A DNA stretch of 42,439 nucleotides from Chloroflexota bacterium (lineage in GTDB: Bacteria; Chloroflexota; Ktedonobacteria; Ktedonobacterales; Ktedonobacteraceae): positions 1 through 42,439 of the forward strand of contig CADDYT010000047.1 of assembly GCA_902810755.1 (NCBI GenBank). The letters are read 5' to 3'. The notes beneath the pieces were generated by a model that was not told where the DNA came from, did no database searches, and saw only the letters and a list, made by a program, of their open reading frames with translations. The translations under genes were made by a program, and so were the position numbers. Below, piece after piece: positions 25,750 to 34,886 of the stretch; position 1 is the first letter of the stretch, and every line of letters starts with the position of its first letter.

Positions 25750-26853
25750 TCAGGGACTGCTGCCCTCTTGCAACCGATCTTGCTGACTATGCTCAACAGC
25801 AGAGAACGTCTGCGCCGCCGGTAAGAGCCGCTGGCCATGATCGAGGACAAAAGCCCAGCCGGCCATATCTCCCTGATAGCCACTGGCATCGGATGGCGCC
25901 GGGCGAGGAGCGATAATCCAGGCAACGGCCCCGATCACCCCCTGGCTATGTTCCGCCGTGACCTCTTGCAGAACCCCCCGGTAGACTGAGGCCTGCCAGG
26001 ATGGGCTGCCGGTGGGAACGGCCTGCGTCGTCGTTGCCAGCCCATTGCCCGCGCCGAATTCTTCCAGCAGAATGGGCTTCCTCTGCGCCTGCTGCCGGAC
26101 AGCGGAGAGAAAATCCCGCGTCGACTCAGCCGGGGAGATGCCACGCGCTGCATCCTGTTCAAATCCGTATAAATGGGGCGAGACAACATCCACCAGATCA
26201 ATCAGACTGGGGATATCCGCCGGGTCCTGCCAGTCAAATTTCCCCGGCTGTCCGGCAATCTCGCTTTTCCAGCCTCCAATGGTGACGGGAACCTTCGGCG
26301 CCACGCGACGCACATAGGCCGCCTCCGCGCGCAACTCGTCCATCTCCTGCGCATCGCTCACATCCGGCTCATTGCTGAGATCGACCATCCAGAGCGCGGG
26401 CGCGTGGGCCAGCCCATAGTCTCCCAGCAGGATGTGCGCCTCCGCCAGCGCCGAACGGTGGTTGCTATCCGTCAGCAATAAAATGATGTTTATGTGATGG
26501 CTGGCCGCCTCCTGAAATACCGCGTTCCAGACTCCCCTGGAACGCATTTTCCCGCTATTCGTCCAGCGCACATCGGTAATGCGCAGTGTATTGATGCCCA
26601 GTTGAGCGGCCAGATCGAAGAAATCCCCGCCATTTGCCGCCCTCACGGTATAGCCGCTGCCCGCAATCATGGCGCTGATATCCACATTGACCCCGTAGGC
26701 AATGCGGGAGAGATTGCGCGGCAAGGTATACGTGTCCCCATCTTCATTCCTGAACCAGAGTCCAACCAGCAAGACGATAATCAGCGCCAGCAGCAGAACT
26801 GCTATCCAGCCTTTTCTGGAGGAACGGTAATTCTTTACATTCGACGCAGCCAT
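25750..26853 (-). CDS. Membrane-anchored GH5-like glycoside hydrolase
   Basis: About 367 residues. One N-terminal helix (WIAVLLLALIIVLLVGLWF) anchors an extracytoplasmic TIM barrel. Clan GH-A signatures are the acid/base Glu in WMVDLSNEPDVS and the nucleophile Glu in PILLEEFGAGNG, with a catalytic-neighbour pattern VVSPHLYGFE between them. It probably cleaves or trims a surface polysaccharide. The ATG at 26853 was preferred over a GTG 9 nt earlier. It lies 140 nt downstream of the MbtH gene on the same strand, so it may be in the NRPS operon. Confidence 0.85.
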   Translation of the reverse strand: MAASNVKNYRSSRKGWIAVLLLALIIVLLVGLWFRNEDGDTYTLPRNLSRIAYGVNVDISAMIAGSGYTVRAANGGDFFDLAAQLGINTLRITDVRWTNSGKMRSRGVWNAVFQEAASHHINIILLLTDSNHRSALAEAHILLGDYGLAHAPALWMVDLSNEPDVSDAQEMDELRAEAAYVRRVAPKVPVTIGGWKSEIAGQPGKFDWQDPADIPSLIDLVDVVSPHLYGFEQDAARGISPAESTRDFLSAVRQQAQRKPILLEEFGAGNGLATTTQAVPTGSPSWQASVYRGVLQEVTAEHSQGVIGAVAWIIAPRPAPSDASGYQGDMAGWAFVLDHGQRLLPAAQTFSAVEHSQQDRLQEGSSP

Positions 26854-26993
26854 AACGATCACCGTCTTGCACTATTGACCCGACTATTGAGAGAGGACGA
26901 TGCCTGAGAAGTTTCCTGATACGCACATACACTATCATATTTCCTCTCATATTATATATCAGAAAACTTTCTCCGCGAGATATACGTCATCTC

Positions 26994-27209
26994 TCACGCG
27001 GAAGATTCTCTCTGCCTGCGCAAGCTTAACGGGCGCATATCCGCCCACAGCTCCTCAATCGCGGCCAGGCACTCCTCCCTTGTGCCGCTCTTGCCCGCAT
27101 CTCTCCAGCCGGGCGCGTTCTCGCGCTCAACAGGCCAGATTGAGTATTGTTCTTCGTGATTGACGACAACCCTGTAGATTGTCCCGTCCCCTCTGTCGCT
27201 ATTGTTCAT
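26994..27209 (-). CDS. MbtH-like protein, NRPS adenylation-domain partner
   Basis: 71 residues with the MbtH pattern: [15 protein letters not shown], then APGW, G-x3[10 protein letters not shown] and ADMRPLSLR. MbtH proteins bind adenylation domains and help them fold and activate amino acids. The gene follows the C-A-T NRPS gene by 9 nt with a perfect aaggaggt site, so it is translated from the same message. Its presence supports a working NRPS. Confidence 0.95.
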   Translation of the reverse strand: MNNSDRGDGTIYRVVVNHEEQYSIWPVERENAPGWRDAGKSGTREECLAAIEELWADMRPLSLRRQRESSA

Positions 27210-27218
27210 ATGACCTCC

Positions 27219-30200
27219 TTAATTTTGCTTTACCCGGATCAGCTTGAGCGACGATAATAATTGCTTGCGTTTAGACGATGCTCGTTTGCGCTGCCCGGCC
27301 TGCTCTGCCGTGCTGCCGGTCGGCGCGCCGCCGTTCTCTGCATCCATCCGGGCAAGAGCTTCGGCCAGTTGCTCAATCGTCGGCCCGGCGAGCAGAGCAG
27401 CCAGCGCCAGCTTCTTGCCGGTCACCTGCTCGATGCGATCAAACAGGCGCACGACAAGCAGGGAATGGCCGCCCAGATCGAAAAAGTTGTCGCGAATGCC
27501 GATGGGTTGCGTCTCTAAAAGCTCTTCCCAGATTTGCACCAGCCGGAGTTGCAGCGGCGAAACCGGCGCGACGAAATCGTCGTTTTGCTGGAGCCTGCCG
27601 TAATCGGGGGCAGGCAGAGCGCGACGGTCTACCTTACCGTTGGGCGTAAGCGGCAGAGCGTCCAGCAGCACAAAGGCTGAAGGGACCATATAATCAGGCA
27701 ATTTGTTCTTCAAATAGGCGCGCAATTCGTCGCCTGTTGCGCCATCCGGGGCGACAACGTAGGCTACCAGCGCCTTATTGCCGGGGCTATCTTCGCGCAC
27801 GACCACGATAACGTCCTGCACGTCGGCATGCTGGCGAAGCAGCGATTCGATTTCCCCCAGTTCGATACGATAGCCACGTATCTTCACCTGATGGTCGACG
27901 CGGCCCAGAAACTCGATAGTGCCGTCGGCGAGGTAGCGCGCCAGGTCACCCGTCCTGTAGAGCCGCGCGCCAGGCAGGTCGCTGAAGGGGTCAGGAACAA
28001 AGGCTTCCGCCGTGCGCCGCGCATCATTGAGGTAGCCCCGGCCAACGCCGACGCCGCCCACATAGAGTTCTCCATTGACGCCCACCGGCAGCGGCCTCAA
28101 CCGCCGATCCAGCACGTAGAGTCGGATATTGTTGATAGGCCGCCCGATGGGTGTGTGTAACTGCCCATCGGCAAGCGGCGCATAGATCGGATAGTGTGTC
28201 ACGTCATCGGAACACTCGGTCGGCCCGTAGGCATTCAACAATGGAATGTGGGGGTAGACGGAAAGCCAGCGGCGACAGAATTCCGGCGGCAACGCCTCAC
28301 CGGTGGGAACCAGCCAGCGCAGCTTCTCCAGACGCGGATAGGCGCTGCTGCCGCCCTCAATAGACTCAAGCATCACCCGCAGCAGGGACGGCACCGTTTC
28401 GAGGATGGATACCTGATGCTGCTCTACCTGCTGTAGAAGCCGCATGGGATCGTGAGCCACGCGGTCGGGAAAGATGTGGGTGCGCCCGCCAACCAGCAGC
28501 GCGGCAAGAAATTGCCAGACAGAGATATCAAAGCACTGCGAGGCCGTCTGCGCCACGCTATCGTCGGCAGTCAGCTGGAGCGCGCTTATCTTTGCATAAA
28601 GATGGTTGAGCATGCCGCGCTGCTCCAGCATCGCCCCTTTCGGCAGCCCGGTCGAACCGGAAGTATAGATCACATAGGCCAGGTTGCGTGGCGTAGCGCG
28701 GACAGGCAAATTTTCTGCCTCTGTCCCATCGAGAGGCAGGTTTTCAAAGTACACCACCTCCGTCTCGCCCGCCGCCTGAGCGAGCAGCGGCGCAAAGCCC
28801 TTCGCAGCCATCAGCAGGCGTGCGCGGCTGTGTTCAAGGATATGCCGGATGCGCAAGGGGGGATGGCGCGGGTCAAGCGGCAGGTAGGCTGCGCCGGCCT
28901 TGAAGATTGCCAGCATGGCCATCAGAAAGGGAATGCCGCGCTCGGCCAGCAGCGGCACAATGCTCTCCGGCCCCGCGCCGCGCGCCTGCAGGTAGCGCGC
29001 CAGTTGATTGGCGCGCTGATTCAACTCCCGATAGGTCAGTTGCGCCCGCTCGCATATTACGGCCACCGCCTCCGGCGTGCGCTCAACCTGGGCCTCAAAC
29101 AACTCTTGGAAGCATTGCTGTTCGGGGTAAACGGCTTGCGTCGCATTCCATGTAATCATCTGCTGCCGCCATTGCGCCTCTGTCAGCAAAGGCAGGTCGG
29201 CAATATGCTGATCGGGGTCGGTAACAATGCCTTCCAGCAACGTTTGCCAGTGTCCCGTCAGCCGCTCGATGGTGGTGGCGTCGAACAGATCAGTATTGTA
29301 CTCAAGGTAGGTCAGCAAGCCCTGCGTTCGATCCTGCATTTCCAGCGAGAGATCAAACTTCGCGGCTCCGCTTTCAAGGGGCAGGAGCGTCATTTCCCAG
29401 CCGGAAGCGAGGGGAGCAGAGGGCGGGTCGAGAGAGAGCATCACCTGGAAAAAGGGATTCTGCCCGGCTGCGCGTTCCGGCTGTAGCTCTCTAGCAAGAT
29501 ATTCGATGGGCAGGTCTTGATGCGCGTAGGCCCCGGAGAGGCTCTTCTGCACGCGGCCCAGCAGCGCGCGGAAGGTTGGATTGCCCGCGAGATTGCCGCG
29601 CAGCACCAGCGTGTTGACAAAGAAGCCAATCAGGCCCTCCGTCTCCGCCTGTCCGCGATCGGCGACGTCGATGCCGAGCAAGAGGTCTTCCTGGCCGGTA
29701 TAGCGATAGAGCAGAGTCTGGAAAGCGGCGACCAGCAGGGTGAACAGGCTCACGCCTTCCCTCCTGCCTAACGCTTTCAGGGCATCCGTCAGCGCGCGGG
29801 ACAGCCCGAAAAGCAGTGTTGCTCCGCGTGAGGGTGATGACGCGGGGCGCGGTCGGTCGGTCGGCAGTTCCAGCGCGGCGGGCGCGCCTTCCAGTTGCTT
29901 TTTCCAGTAGGTGAGATGGTCGGCCAGCACGTCTCCCTGCAACTGCTCGCGCTGCCAGATGGCAAAATCCGCATACTGTACAGGTAACTCAGGCAGGGCA
30001 GCAGGCCAACTATCGGCAAATGCCTGATACAGCGCGGCCAGTTCGCGAAAGAAGATACTCGCCGACCAGCCATCGAAGACGATATGGTGGACGGTCAGCA
30101 GCAGGAGAGATACGGCTGGCTCCAGCTGGAAAAGCGTGAGGCGCAGCAGGGGGCCGCGCGCAAGGTCAAAGGGACGCCGCACCTCCTCCTTTGCCAGTCG

Positions 30201-30533
30201 CAACAGCTCGCCTTCCCGCCGCTCTTGCGGTATGTGTTGTAGATCAACGACGGCAAGCGGCACCGGCATGGCGGGAAGGACAAGTTGCACCGGCTGGCCG
30301 TCGCGCACGCCAAAGATTGTGCGTAAAATCTCGTGGCGTCGGATGAGCGCGTCAAGGCTCTGCTGAAAGGTTGCACTGTTCAACGGCATGCCGATACGCG
30401 CCGTAAAGAACAGGTTGTAGGCGGCGCTCTGCGGGTTTAGCCGGTCGAGCAGCCAGAGACGCTGCTGAGCAAAGGACATGGGAAACGCATACACATCCTG
30501 TGCAGTCGCGTCGGTCATAGCAGTTGTCGTCAT
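27219..30533 (-). CDS. Nonribosomal peptide synthetase, C-A-T module without thioesterase
   Basis: 1104 residues. The condensation domain covers about 15-450, with SFAQQRLWLLDRL and the catalytic HHIVFDGW at about 148. The adenylation domain covers about 480-985, with YTSGSTGLPKG, CFDISVWQF, NAYGPTE, YRTGDLARY and NGKVDRRAL. The carrier domain has DNFFDLGGHSLL near 1050. Pocket residues read by hand at positions 235, 236, 239, 278, 299, 301, 322, 330, 331 and 517 are D-I-W-E-V-T-A-D-D-K. The acidic E278 with D331 resembles pockets for diamino acids such as ornithine, which fits Dap, but the exact substrate is uncertain. No epimerisation, reductase or thioesterase domain is present. It follows the A-T gene with a 4-nt gap. 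Confidence 0.95.
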   Translation of the reverse strand: MTTTAMTDATAQDVYAFPMSFAQQRLWLLDRLNPQSAAYNLFFTARIGMPLNSATFQQSLDALIRRHEILRTIFGVRDGQPVQLVLPAMPVPLAVVDLQHIPQERREGELLRLAKEEVRRPFDLARGPLLRLTLFQLEPAVSLLLLTVHHIVFDGWSASIFFRELAALYQAFADSWPAALPELPVQYADFAIWQREQLQGDVLADHLTYWKKQLEGAPAALELPTDRPRPASSPSRGATLLFGLSRALTDALKALGRREGVSLFTLLVAAFQTLLYRYTGQEDLLLGIDVADRGQAETEGLIGFFVNTLVLRGNLAGNPTFRALLGRVQKSLSGAYAHQDLPIEYLARELQPERAAGQNPFFQVMLSLDPPSAPLASGWEMTLLPLESGAAKFDLSLEMQDRTQGLLTYLEYNTDLFDATTIERLTGHWQTLLEGIVTDPDQHIADLPLLTEAQWRQQMITWNATQAVYPEQQCFQELFEAQVERTPEAVAVICERAQLTYRELNQRANQLARYLQARGAGPESIVPLLAERGIPFLMAMLAIFKAGAAYLPLDPRHPPLRIRHILEHSRARLLMAAKGFAPLLAQAAGETEVVYFENLPLDGTEAENLPVRATPRNLAYVIYTSGSTGLPKGAMLEQRGMLNHLYAKISALQLTADDSVAQTASQCFDISVWQFLAALLVGGRTHIFPDRVAHDPMRLLQQVEQHQVSILETVPSLLRVMLESIEGGSSAYPRLEKLRWLVPTGEALPPEFCRRWLSVYPHIPLLNAYGPTECSDDVTHYPIYAPLADGQLHTPIGRPINNIRLYVLDRRLRPLPVGVNGELYVGGVGVGRGYLNDARRTAEAFVPDPFSDLPGARLYRTGDLARYLADGTIEFLGRVDHQVKIRGYRIELGEIESLLRQHADVQDVIVVVREDSPGNKALVAYVVAPDGATGDELRAYLKNKLPDYMVPSAFVLLDALPLTPNGKVDRRALPAPDYGRLQQNDDFVAPVSPLQLRLVQIWEELLETQPIGIRDNFFDLGGHSLLVVRLFDRIEQVTGKKLALAALLAGPTIEQLAEALARMDAENGGAPTGSTAEQAGQRKRASSKRKQLLSSLKLIRVKQN

Positions 30534-30537
30534 ATCC

Positions 30538-32553
30538 TCATTCTCTTCCCATCATTCCTGTCTGCGAAATACGATATGCCCCACGAGAGACGGCCTTCAA
30601 TGGAGACCTGCGGGTCGGCGCGTCCTTCTGGCTCTGTTCCAGCAGCACGGCCAGTTGGGCCACTGTTGGAGCGTCGAGGAAGCCCTGTAGAGGCACTTCT
30701 ACCCCGAAGATAGCACGCAGTTGCGCAATCACCTGCGCAGCCAGCAGCGAATGGCCGCCCAGCGCAAAGAAGTTATCGTGAATGCCCACCGGCGCCACCT
30801 CTAACTGCTCCGACCAGATGGCCACGATTCTCTCCTCAAGTGGACTGCGGGGAGCTACAAAGGGTGTTGACAGCGCGGGACGGCTCTGGTCGGGAACAGG
30901 CAATGCCTGGCGGTCTACCTTGCCATTGGGCGTCAGGGGCAACGCTGCCAGCATGACGAAGGCCGAGGGAAGCATATAATCCGGCAGGTATTGCAGTGCA
31001 TGGTTGCGCAGGTCATCCGGCGTGGCAGATTGCTCTTCGCGCAAGACGATGTAGGCGACCAGCCGTATTTCGCCCAGGCCACCTCTTGCCGGTGGCCTGT
31101 GGGTGGCGCCCGGCACATCCTCGCGCGCCATGACCACTACCTGGCGCACGGCAGGGTGACGCAGCAACGCCGTTTCGATCTCGCCCAGTTCAACGCGCAT
31201 GCCGCGCAGCTTCACCTGGTGATCCAGCCGTCCCAGATACTCAATGTTACCATCCGGCAGGTAGCGCACCCGGTCTCCCGTTTTGTAAAGACGCGCCCCC
31301 GCTTCGCCGCTGAACGGATCAGGCACGAACCTGGACGCCGTCAGCGCCGGGCGGCGCAGGTAGCCGCGGGCCAGCCCGTCTCCCCCGGCATAAAGTTCGC
31401 CCGGTACGCCGACGGGTACCGGCTGCATCTGTTCATCCAGCACATAGATACGCGTGTTGGCAATCGGGCGTCCGATGGGAACGCTTGCCAGCGAGGGCCG
31501 ATACTCCCGCACATCGTAGCAGGTCACATCGGCGGCCACCTCAGAAGAGCCGTACAGGTTGAGCAAAATACTCTGCGGCATGCTCTCCCGGAAACGCAGG
31601 GCCAGTTCAACAGGCAGCGCCTCACCGCTACAGACCCAGTATTTCAGACCGGGCAGCCGCTCGCGCATGTTGGGAGCCGCTTCCAGTAGCGCGCGCAGCA
31701 GGGATGGCACCAGCACAATGCGCGTGACCCGGTGCGCGGCCAGCGCCTGGACCAGTTGCTGTGGATCTCTCACCAGCGCGTCGGGAATGATAACCGAAGG
31801 AACGCCTTGCAGTAATGGCCCGAAAATCTCCCAGACGGAGTCGACAAAGCTGAGGGAGGTCTTCTGGCAACACACTTCCTCCGGCTCAAAGGGATAGGTC
31901 GTCCACATCCAGCAAAAGCGGTTGATGGAGGCGCGGTGCGTACCGGCCACGCCTTTGGGCTGGCCGGTAGAACCGGAAGTGTAGAGCGCGTAGAGCAGAT
32001 TGTCGCCACCGCTATCACCGGCATCGTCAGTATCTTCATCGCTCTCCCGAGCGATTGCGGACCAACCGGTGTCCAGGCACACGACCTGCTCATAGGTGGG
32101 AAAGCGCGCCAGCAGCGGCTCCCGTGTGAGCAAGACCGCCGGTCGGGCATCGGCGAGCATGAAGGCCAGGCGTTCGGCAGGATAGGCCGGGTCGAGCGGC
32201 ACATAAGCCCCGCCCGCTTTGAGAATACCGAGCAGGCCCACCACCATTGCCGGGGAACGCTCCAGGCCAACGCCCACCAGTATCTCCGGCCCCACGCCCA
32301 GCCGCCGCAGATGGCGCGCCAGCTGATTCGCTCGTCGGTTCAGGTCGCGAAAGGTCAGTTGCTGTCCCTCATAGACCAGGGCGATCGCATCAGGCGTGCG
32401 CTCGACCTGCTGCTCAAAGAGCCGGTGGACGGCCTGCTCGCCCGGATAGTCAACCGCGGTCGCGTTCCACTCTAGCGGTACGCGCGGCCATGCACCCTCC
32501 GGCAAAGCGTCACGGCCTTTTTCAGTACCTGCATATCCATTATCTGCACTCAT
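30538..32553 (-). CDS. Nonribosomal peptide synthetase, initiating A-T protein, predicted beta-alanine
   Basis: 671 residues with no condensation domain. The adenylation domain covers about 45-540 (YTSGSTGQPKG, SFVDSVWEIF, LNLYGSSE, YKTGDRVRY, NGKVDRQAL) and a carrier domain lies near 600 (DNFFALGGHSLL). It should be the starter of the chain. Hand-read pocket residues are V-D-W-V-V-S-L-A-D-K. This differs at one position from V-D-W-V-I-S-L-A-D-K, which I know as the beta-alanine code. The unusual V235/D236, with the Asp shifted by one position, is characteristic of pockets for beta-amino groups. It is the first gene of the minus-strand NRPS operon. Confidence 0.95.
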   Translation of the reverse strand: MSADNGYAGTEKGRDALPEGAWPRVPLEWNATAVDYPGEQAVHRLFEQQVERTPDAIALVYEGQQLTFRDLNRRANQLARHLRRLGVGPEILVGVGLERSPAMVVGLLGILKAGGAYVPLDPAYPAERLAFMLADARPAVLLTREPLLARFPTYEQVVCLDTGWSAIARESDEDTDDAGDSGGDNLLYALYTSGSTGQPKGVAGTHRASINRFCWMWTTYPFEPEEVCCQKTSLSFVDSVWEIFGPLLQGVPSVIIPDALVRDPQQLVQALAAHRVTRIVLVPSLLRALLEAAPNMRERLPGLKYWVCSGEALPVELALRFRESMPQSILLNLYGSSEVAADVTCYDVREYRPSLASVPIGRPIANTRIYVLDEQMQPVPVGVPGELYAGGDGLARGYLRRPALTASRFVPDPFSGEAGARLYKTGDRVRYLPDGNIEYLGRLDHQVKLRGMRVELGEIETALLRHPAVRQVVVMAREDVPGATHRPPARGGLGEIRLVAYIVLREEQSATPDDLRNHALQYLPDYMLPSAFVMLAALPLTPNGKVDRQALPVPDQSRPALSTPFVAPRSPLEERIVAIWSEQLEVAPVGIHDNFFALGGHSLLAAQVIAQLRAIFGVEVPLQGFLDAPTVAQLAVLLEQSQKDAPTRRSPLKAVSRGAYRISQTGMMGRE

Positions 32554-32700
32554 ATGAAACTATCCTTCCAGACAAACGACCCGCTCCCCGGGACCCGGTT
32601 GCAAGGTCGTAAAGGGCAATAAAAAATCCTTCGTACAATTCATATTTAGATGGAAATTACGAGAAATCTTGCAAGTATGCTCTATAAAACAGTTTAACGA

Positions 32701-32713
32701 GTGTCCCCGACAC
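32701..32713. promoter_or_regulatory. Short palindrome upstream of the NRPS operon
   Basis: Perfect 5-bp arms GTGTC and GACAC around CCC, about 150 bp upstream of the first NRPS gene. Position and symmetry suggest an operator; the regulator is unknown. Confidence 0.3.
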
Positions 32714-32801
32714 AAGCAAGCATGAAAGCACGAAAGTTTTTCGTCGGTGTTTCACCTCGAAGCGCATACGCAAATATACGCAGGTAGTGACCGAGGAATA
32801 G

Positions 32802-32828
32802 AAAAAAAAGGTAGGTATTATCCCTACC
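32802..32828 (-). terminator. Rho-independent terminator of the LuxR-type regulator gene
   Basis: On the minus strand a stem GGTAGG/CCTACC with a 7-nt loop is followed directly by eight T residues. It lies about 95 nt after the regulator's stop codon and insulates the NRPS operon. Confidence 0.8.
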
Positions 32829-32859
32829 CGTCCAGGGCGGAGTTGAGCAGGCCGTCTCC

Positions 32860-32886
32860 GCAGGCCGACTGCAAGAGTCAGCCTGC
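32860..32886. other. Hairpin between regulator stop and terminator
   Basis: Stem of 6 + 4 bp with one mismatch (gcaggc-c-gact / agtc-a-gcctgc) and a 5-nt loop. It has no T run and may stabilise the transcript end. Confidence 0.35.
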
Positions 32887-32922
32887 GCGGCGGCAGGAAA
32901 CCGCTGCCTGGATCGATGTCAC

Positions 32923-33690
32923 TCACTTCTGCAAAGATTGCTGATGAATGAGATAGGCCGCCTCTGTGCGATTCTGCGCGCCGAGTTTGCTCAGAATGCT
33001 CTGCACGTGCTTCTGGACCGTCTTCTCCGAAATATGCAGCCCCTTCGCGATATCGTGATCGCGATAGCCCTGGCTGATAAGCTGGAGAATCTCGCGTTCG
33101 CGCGCAGTCAGTTGCGCCAGACCGTTAAATCTGCTGTTGCGCACAAGCGGATGCGAGCGCGTACCGTTCTCCGCCCCCCAGAGCGGCAGCGCGGCGGAAC
33201 GCAGGCGCTGCACCAGGCGCGCGGCCAGCGGCGCGCGCAAGACAAACTCGCCCCGGCGAATCATCGGAATGGCGGCAGTGATATCGCTCTCATCCAGGTC
33301 TTGCTTCGAGCGATAGCCCTGCGCTCCCGCCATGATGGCGGCAAAGGCCTCCTGCTCATCCTCCAGATCAGCCAGGACAATGATACGCGCCGCCGGAACA
33401 ATTCTGCGTAAGTTACTCATCTCCGCAATACCGTCCACGCGTCCTGTATGCATATCCAGCCAGATGATATCCGGCTGCTGCTTCGCCGCCTGCTCCCTGG
33501 CTTCGACATAATCCTGTGCCGTGATAATACGCTCTATATCAGACTGTGAACTCAATATGTGAATGAACGCCTGGCGAATCAAGACATGATCGTCCACCAC
33601 CATCACCGTCAGTGATTTCCCCCGTAGAGCCGCAGTCTCCGTTTCCAGGAGTTTTCCCACCTGCTCTTGCTCTGGCCCTGTATAAGCCAT
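32923..33690 (-). CDS. NarL/LuxR-type response regulator, orphan
   Basis: 255 residues. A receiver domain starts near residue 26 with VMVVDDHVLIRQAF. The phospho-acceptor Asp is in IIWLDMHTG, followed by VLADLED and the conserved Lys in GYRSKQD. The C-terminal LuxR-type HTH is LTAREREILQLISQGYRDHDIAKGLHISEKTVQKHVQSILSKL-like, with the family's full length. There is no histidine kinase gene nearby. It lies directly upstream of the NRPS operon and is a candidate controller of it. Confidence 0.92.
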   Translation of the reverse strand: MAYTGPEQEQVGKLLETETAALRGKSLTVMVVDDHVLIRQAFIHILSSQSDIERIITAQDYVEAREQAAKQQPDIIWLDMHTGRVDGIAEMSNLRRIVPAARIIVLADLEDEQEAFAAIMAGAQGYRSKQDLDESDITAAIPMIRRGEFVLRAPLAARLVQRLRSAALPLWGAENGTRSHPLVRNSRFNGLAQLTAREREILQLISQGYRDHDIAKGLHISEKTVQKHVQSILSKLGAQNRTEAAYLIHQQSLQK

Positions 33691-33942
33691 ACGATCCCCC
33701 TTATTCCTCTCTATATGAGCGACAATTTTTCACAGGAATGAGAAGCAAGCAAACGTGAAAGCGCCAGATGAGAATACAAGCATGTATCCCTGCTTCCCGG
33801 ATTGCCTGTGCGAAAATTGTCTATGCCGTTCTCTTCTACCTCTCCTGAAGTCAACGCTCCTACCAGACCACCTTTCCCCGGATTCACAGAATGTGGCAAC
33901 AGTGGAAAAGCAAAGGTGAAATATGTTCCAGAAAAATTGTAT

Positions 33943-33957
33943 TTAACCAGAGGTTAA
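33943..33957. promoter_or_regulatory. TTAACC-AGA-GGTTAA inverted repeat
   Basis: A perfect 6-bp inverted repeat with a 3-bp spacer, about 255 bp upstream of the LuxR-type regulator. The half-site GGTTAA is the same word used in the direct repeats at 34304-34332. Confidence 0.4.
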
Positions 33958-34303
33958 GGAAGGGATACAGGCCATTCTTACCGTATCTCCGGGAGAATAG
34001 TTGACTTTTCTCCCACAAATTCCATCCCTTTTCTGGAAACCTCTCTAAGTTTATAACATAATCGTATGTGATTTGCAATACCATCATCTTGATCTTTACT
34101 GCATGCTTACTCCATATATAAACTCATCATATGCTCGGTAGCGGTGACCGGACAGAGGTGACAACTACACCAGCCGGTCCTCATCCTGGTAACCATGCAA
34201 TTAACGATCCGATTTCGATTTCCACCGATAGCATGCAGAGATCATCAGACCTGTTCAGCTTCCCCGGCGTTCACTTTACTGGAAGAAGTGGAGGTGCAGA
34301 AGT

Positions 34304-34332
34304 GGTTCAGATTCTGGTTAAGATACGGTTAA
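34304..34332. promoter_or_regulatory. Three direct GGTT[CA]A repeats with 11-12 bp period
   Basis: GGTTCA at 34304, GGTTAA at 34316 and GGTTAA at 34327. A period of one helical turn is typical of binding sites of OmpR/PhoB-family regulators, and one is encoded 555 bp downstream. Confidence 0.5.
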
Positions 34333-34787
34333 ACCTGGGGACAAAGATACATATCTTCGCGTGCTTTCTCATCTACAATGGTTCATCTCAACAATATAAA
34401 ACAAGGGCTGAAGAACCTTTAGAACAATTAAGTACATATACTTAAGCTTTAATGTTGAATAATATTTGCTATACCCATAGCTTAAAGTCGTGAAATATCA
34501 GCACAAATTCTCATCGTAAACCCATTGAAATTTGTCAATTTATCGGGTATAGTATATACGGTTATCCAAGAGTTTTATGATTTAAGACGTGCGCTTACTG
34601 GCCGACCGGACAATTGGGATAAGTAAAGAACAATTTTCCGCACCCTGTCGGCAAGAGCTGTAGGCCAGAGGCTTGTGGGGGGGGCGTAAACTGTGCAAGT
34701 AATCTTGCATCCTTCCGTTTACGTAGAGACGATGTGAGGCAATGGGGCCTGTTCGCATCAATGGCGGCCTTGTATCAGGTTGTCTAA

Positions 34788-34808
34788 AAACAGGAAGTCT
34801 TCCTGTTT
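34788..34808. promoter_or_regulatory. Perfect 9-bp palindrome upstream of the OmpR-type regulator
   Basis: AAACAGGAA and TTCCTGTTT separated by GTC, about 80 bp before the start codon. No T run follows on the plus strand, so an operator or a leader hairpin is more likely than a terminator. Confidence 0.4.
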
Positions 34809-34886
34809 CGAGTACGATCCTTCACAAAATGTTGCAGGGTATTTCTCATTGCTGTTGGAGAAACGCAGACAACAGGGGGCAGTTTT

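Larger units (their letters stand above)
32554..32922. other. NRPS upstream region
   Basis: About 370 bp without a gene, between the NRPS operon (minus, starting at 32553) and the LuxR-type regulator (minus, ending at 32923). It holds a terminator, a second hairpin, a GTGTC-CCC-GACAC palindrome and an AT-rich promoter-like stretch at 32620-32690. No promoter could be fixed. Confidence 0.6.
33691..34886. other. 1.2-kb gene-free region between two divergent response regulators
   Basis: No convincing gene. Short open frames exist (for example 34131-34445 plus) but lack ribosome-binding sites and family resemblance. The region is clearly more AT-rich than its surroundings. It contains an inverted repeat TTAACC-AGA-GGTTAA (33943-33957), three direct GGTT[CA]A repeats (34304-34332), a possible TTGTCA-17-TATACG promoter (34532-34560, plus) and a 9-bp palindrome (34788-34808). 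Long 5' leaders or a small RNA cannot be excluded. Confidence 0.65.

Noticed and set aside
34131..34445. 104-codon open frame in the gene-free region
   Set aside because: No ribosome-binding site, no recognisable family, and the AT-rich regulatory repeats lie inside it.
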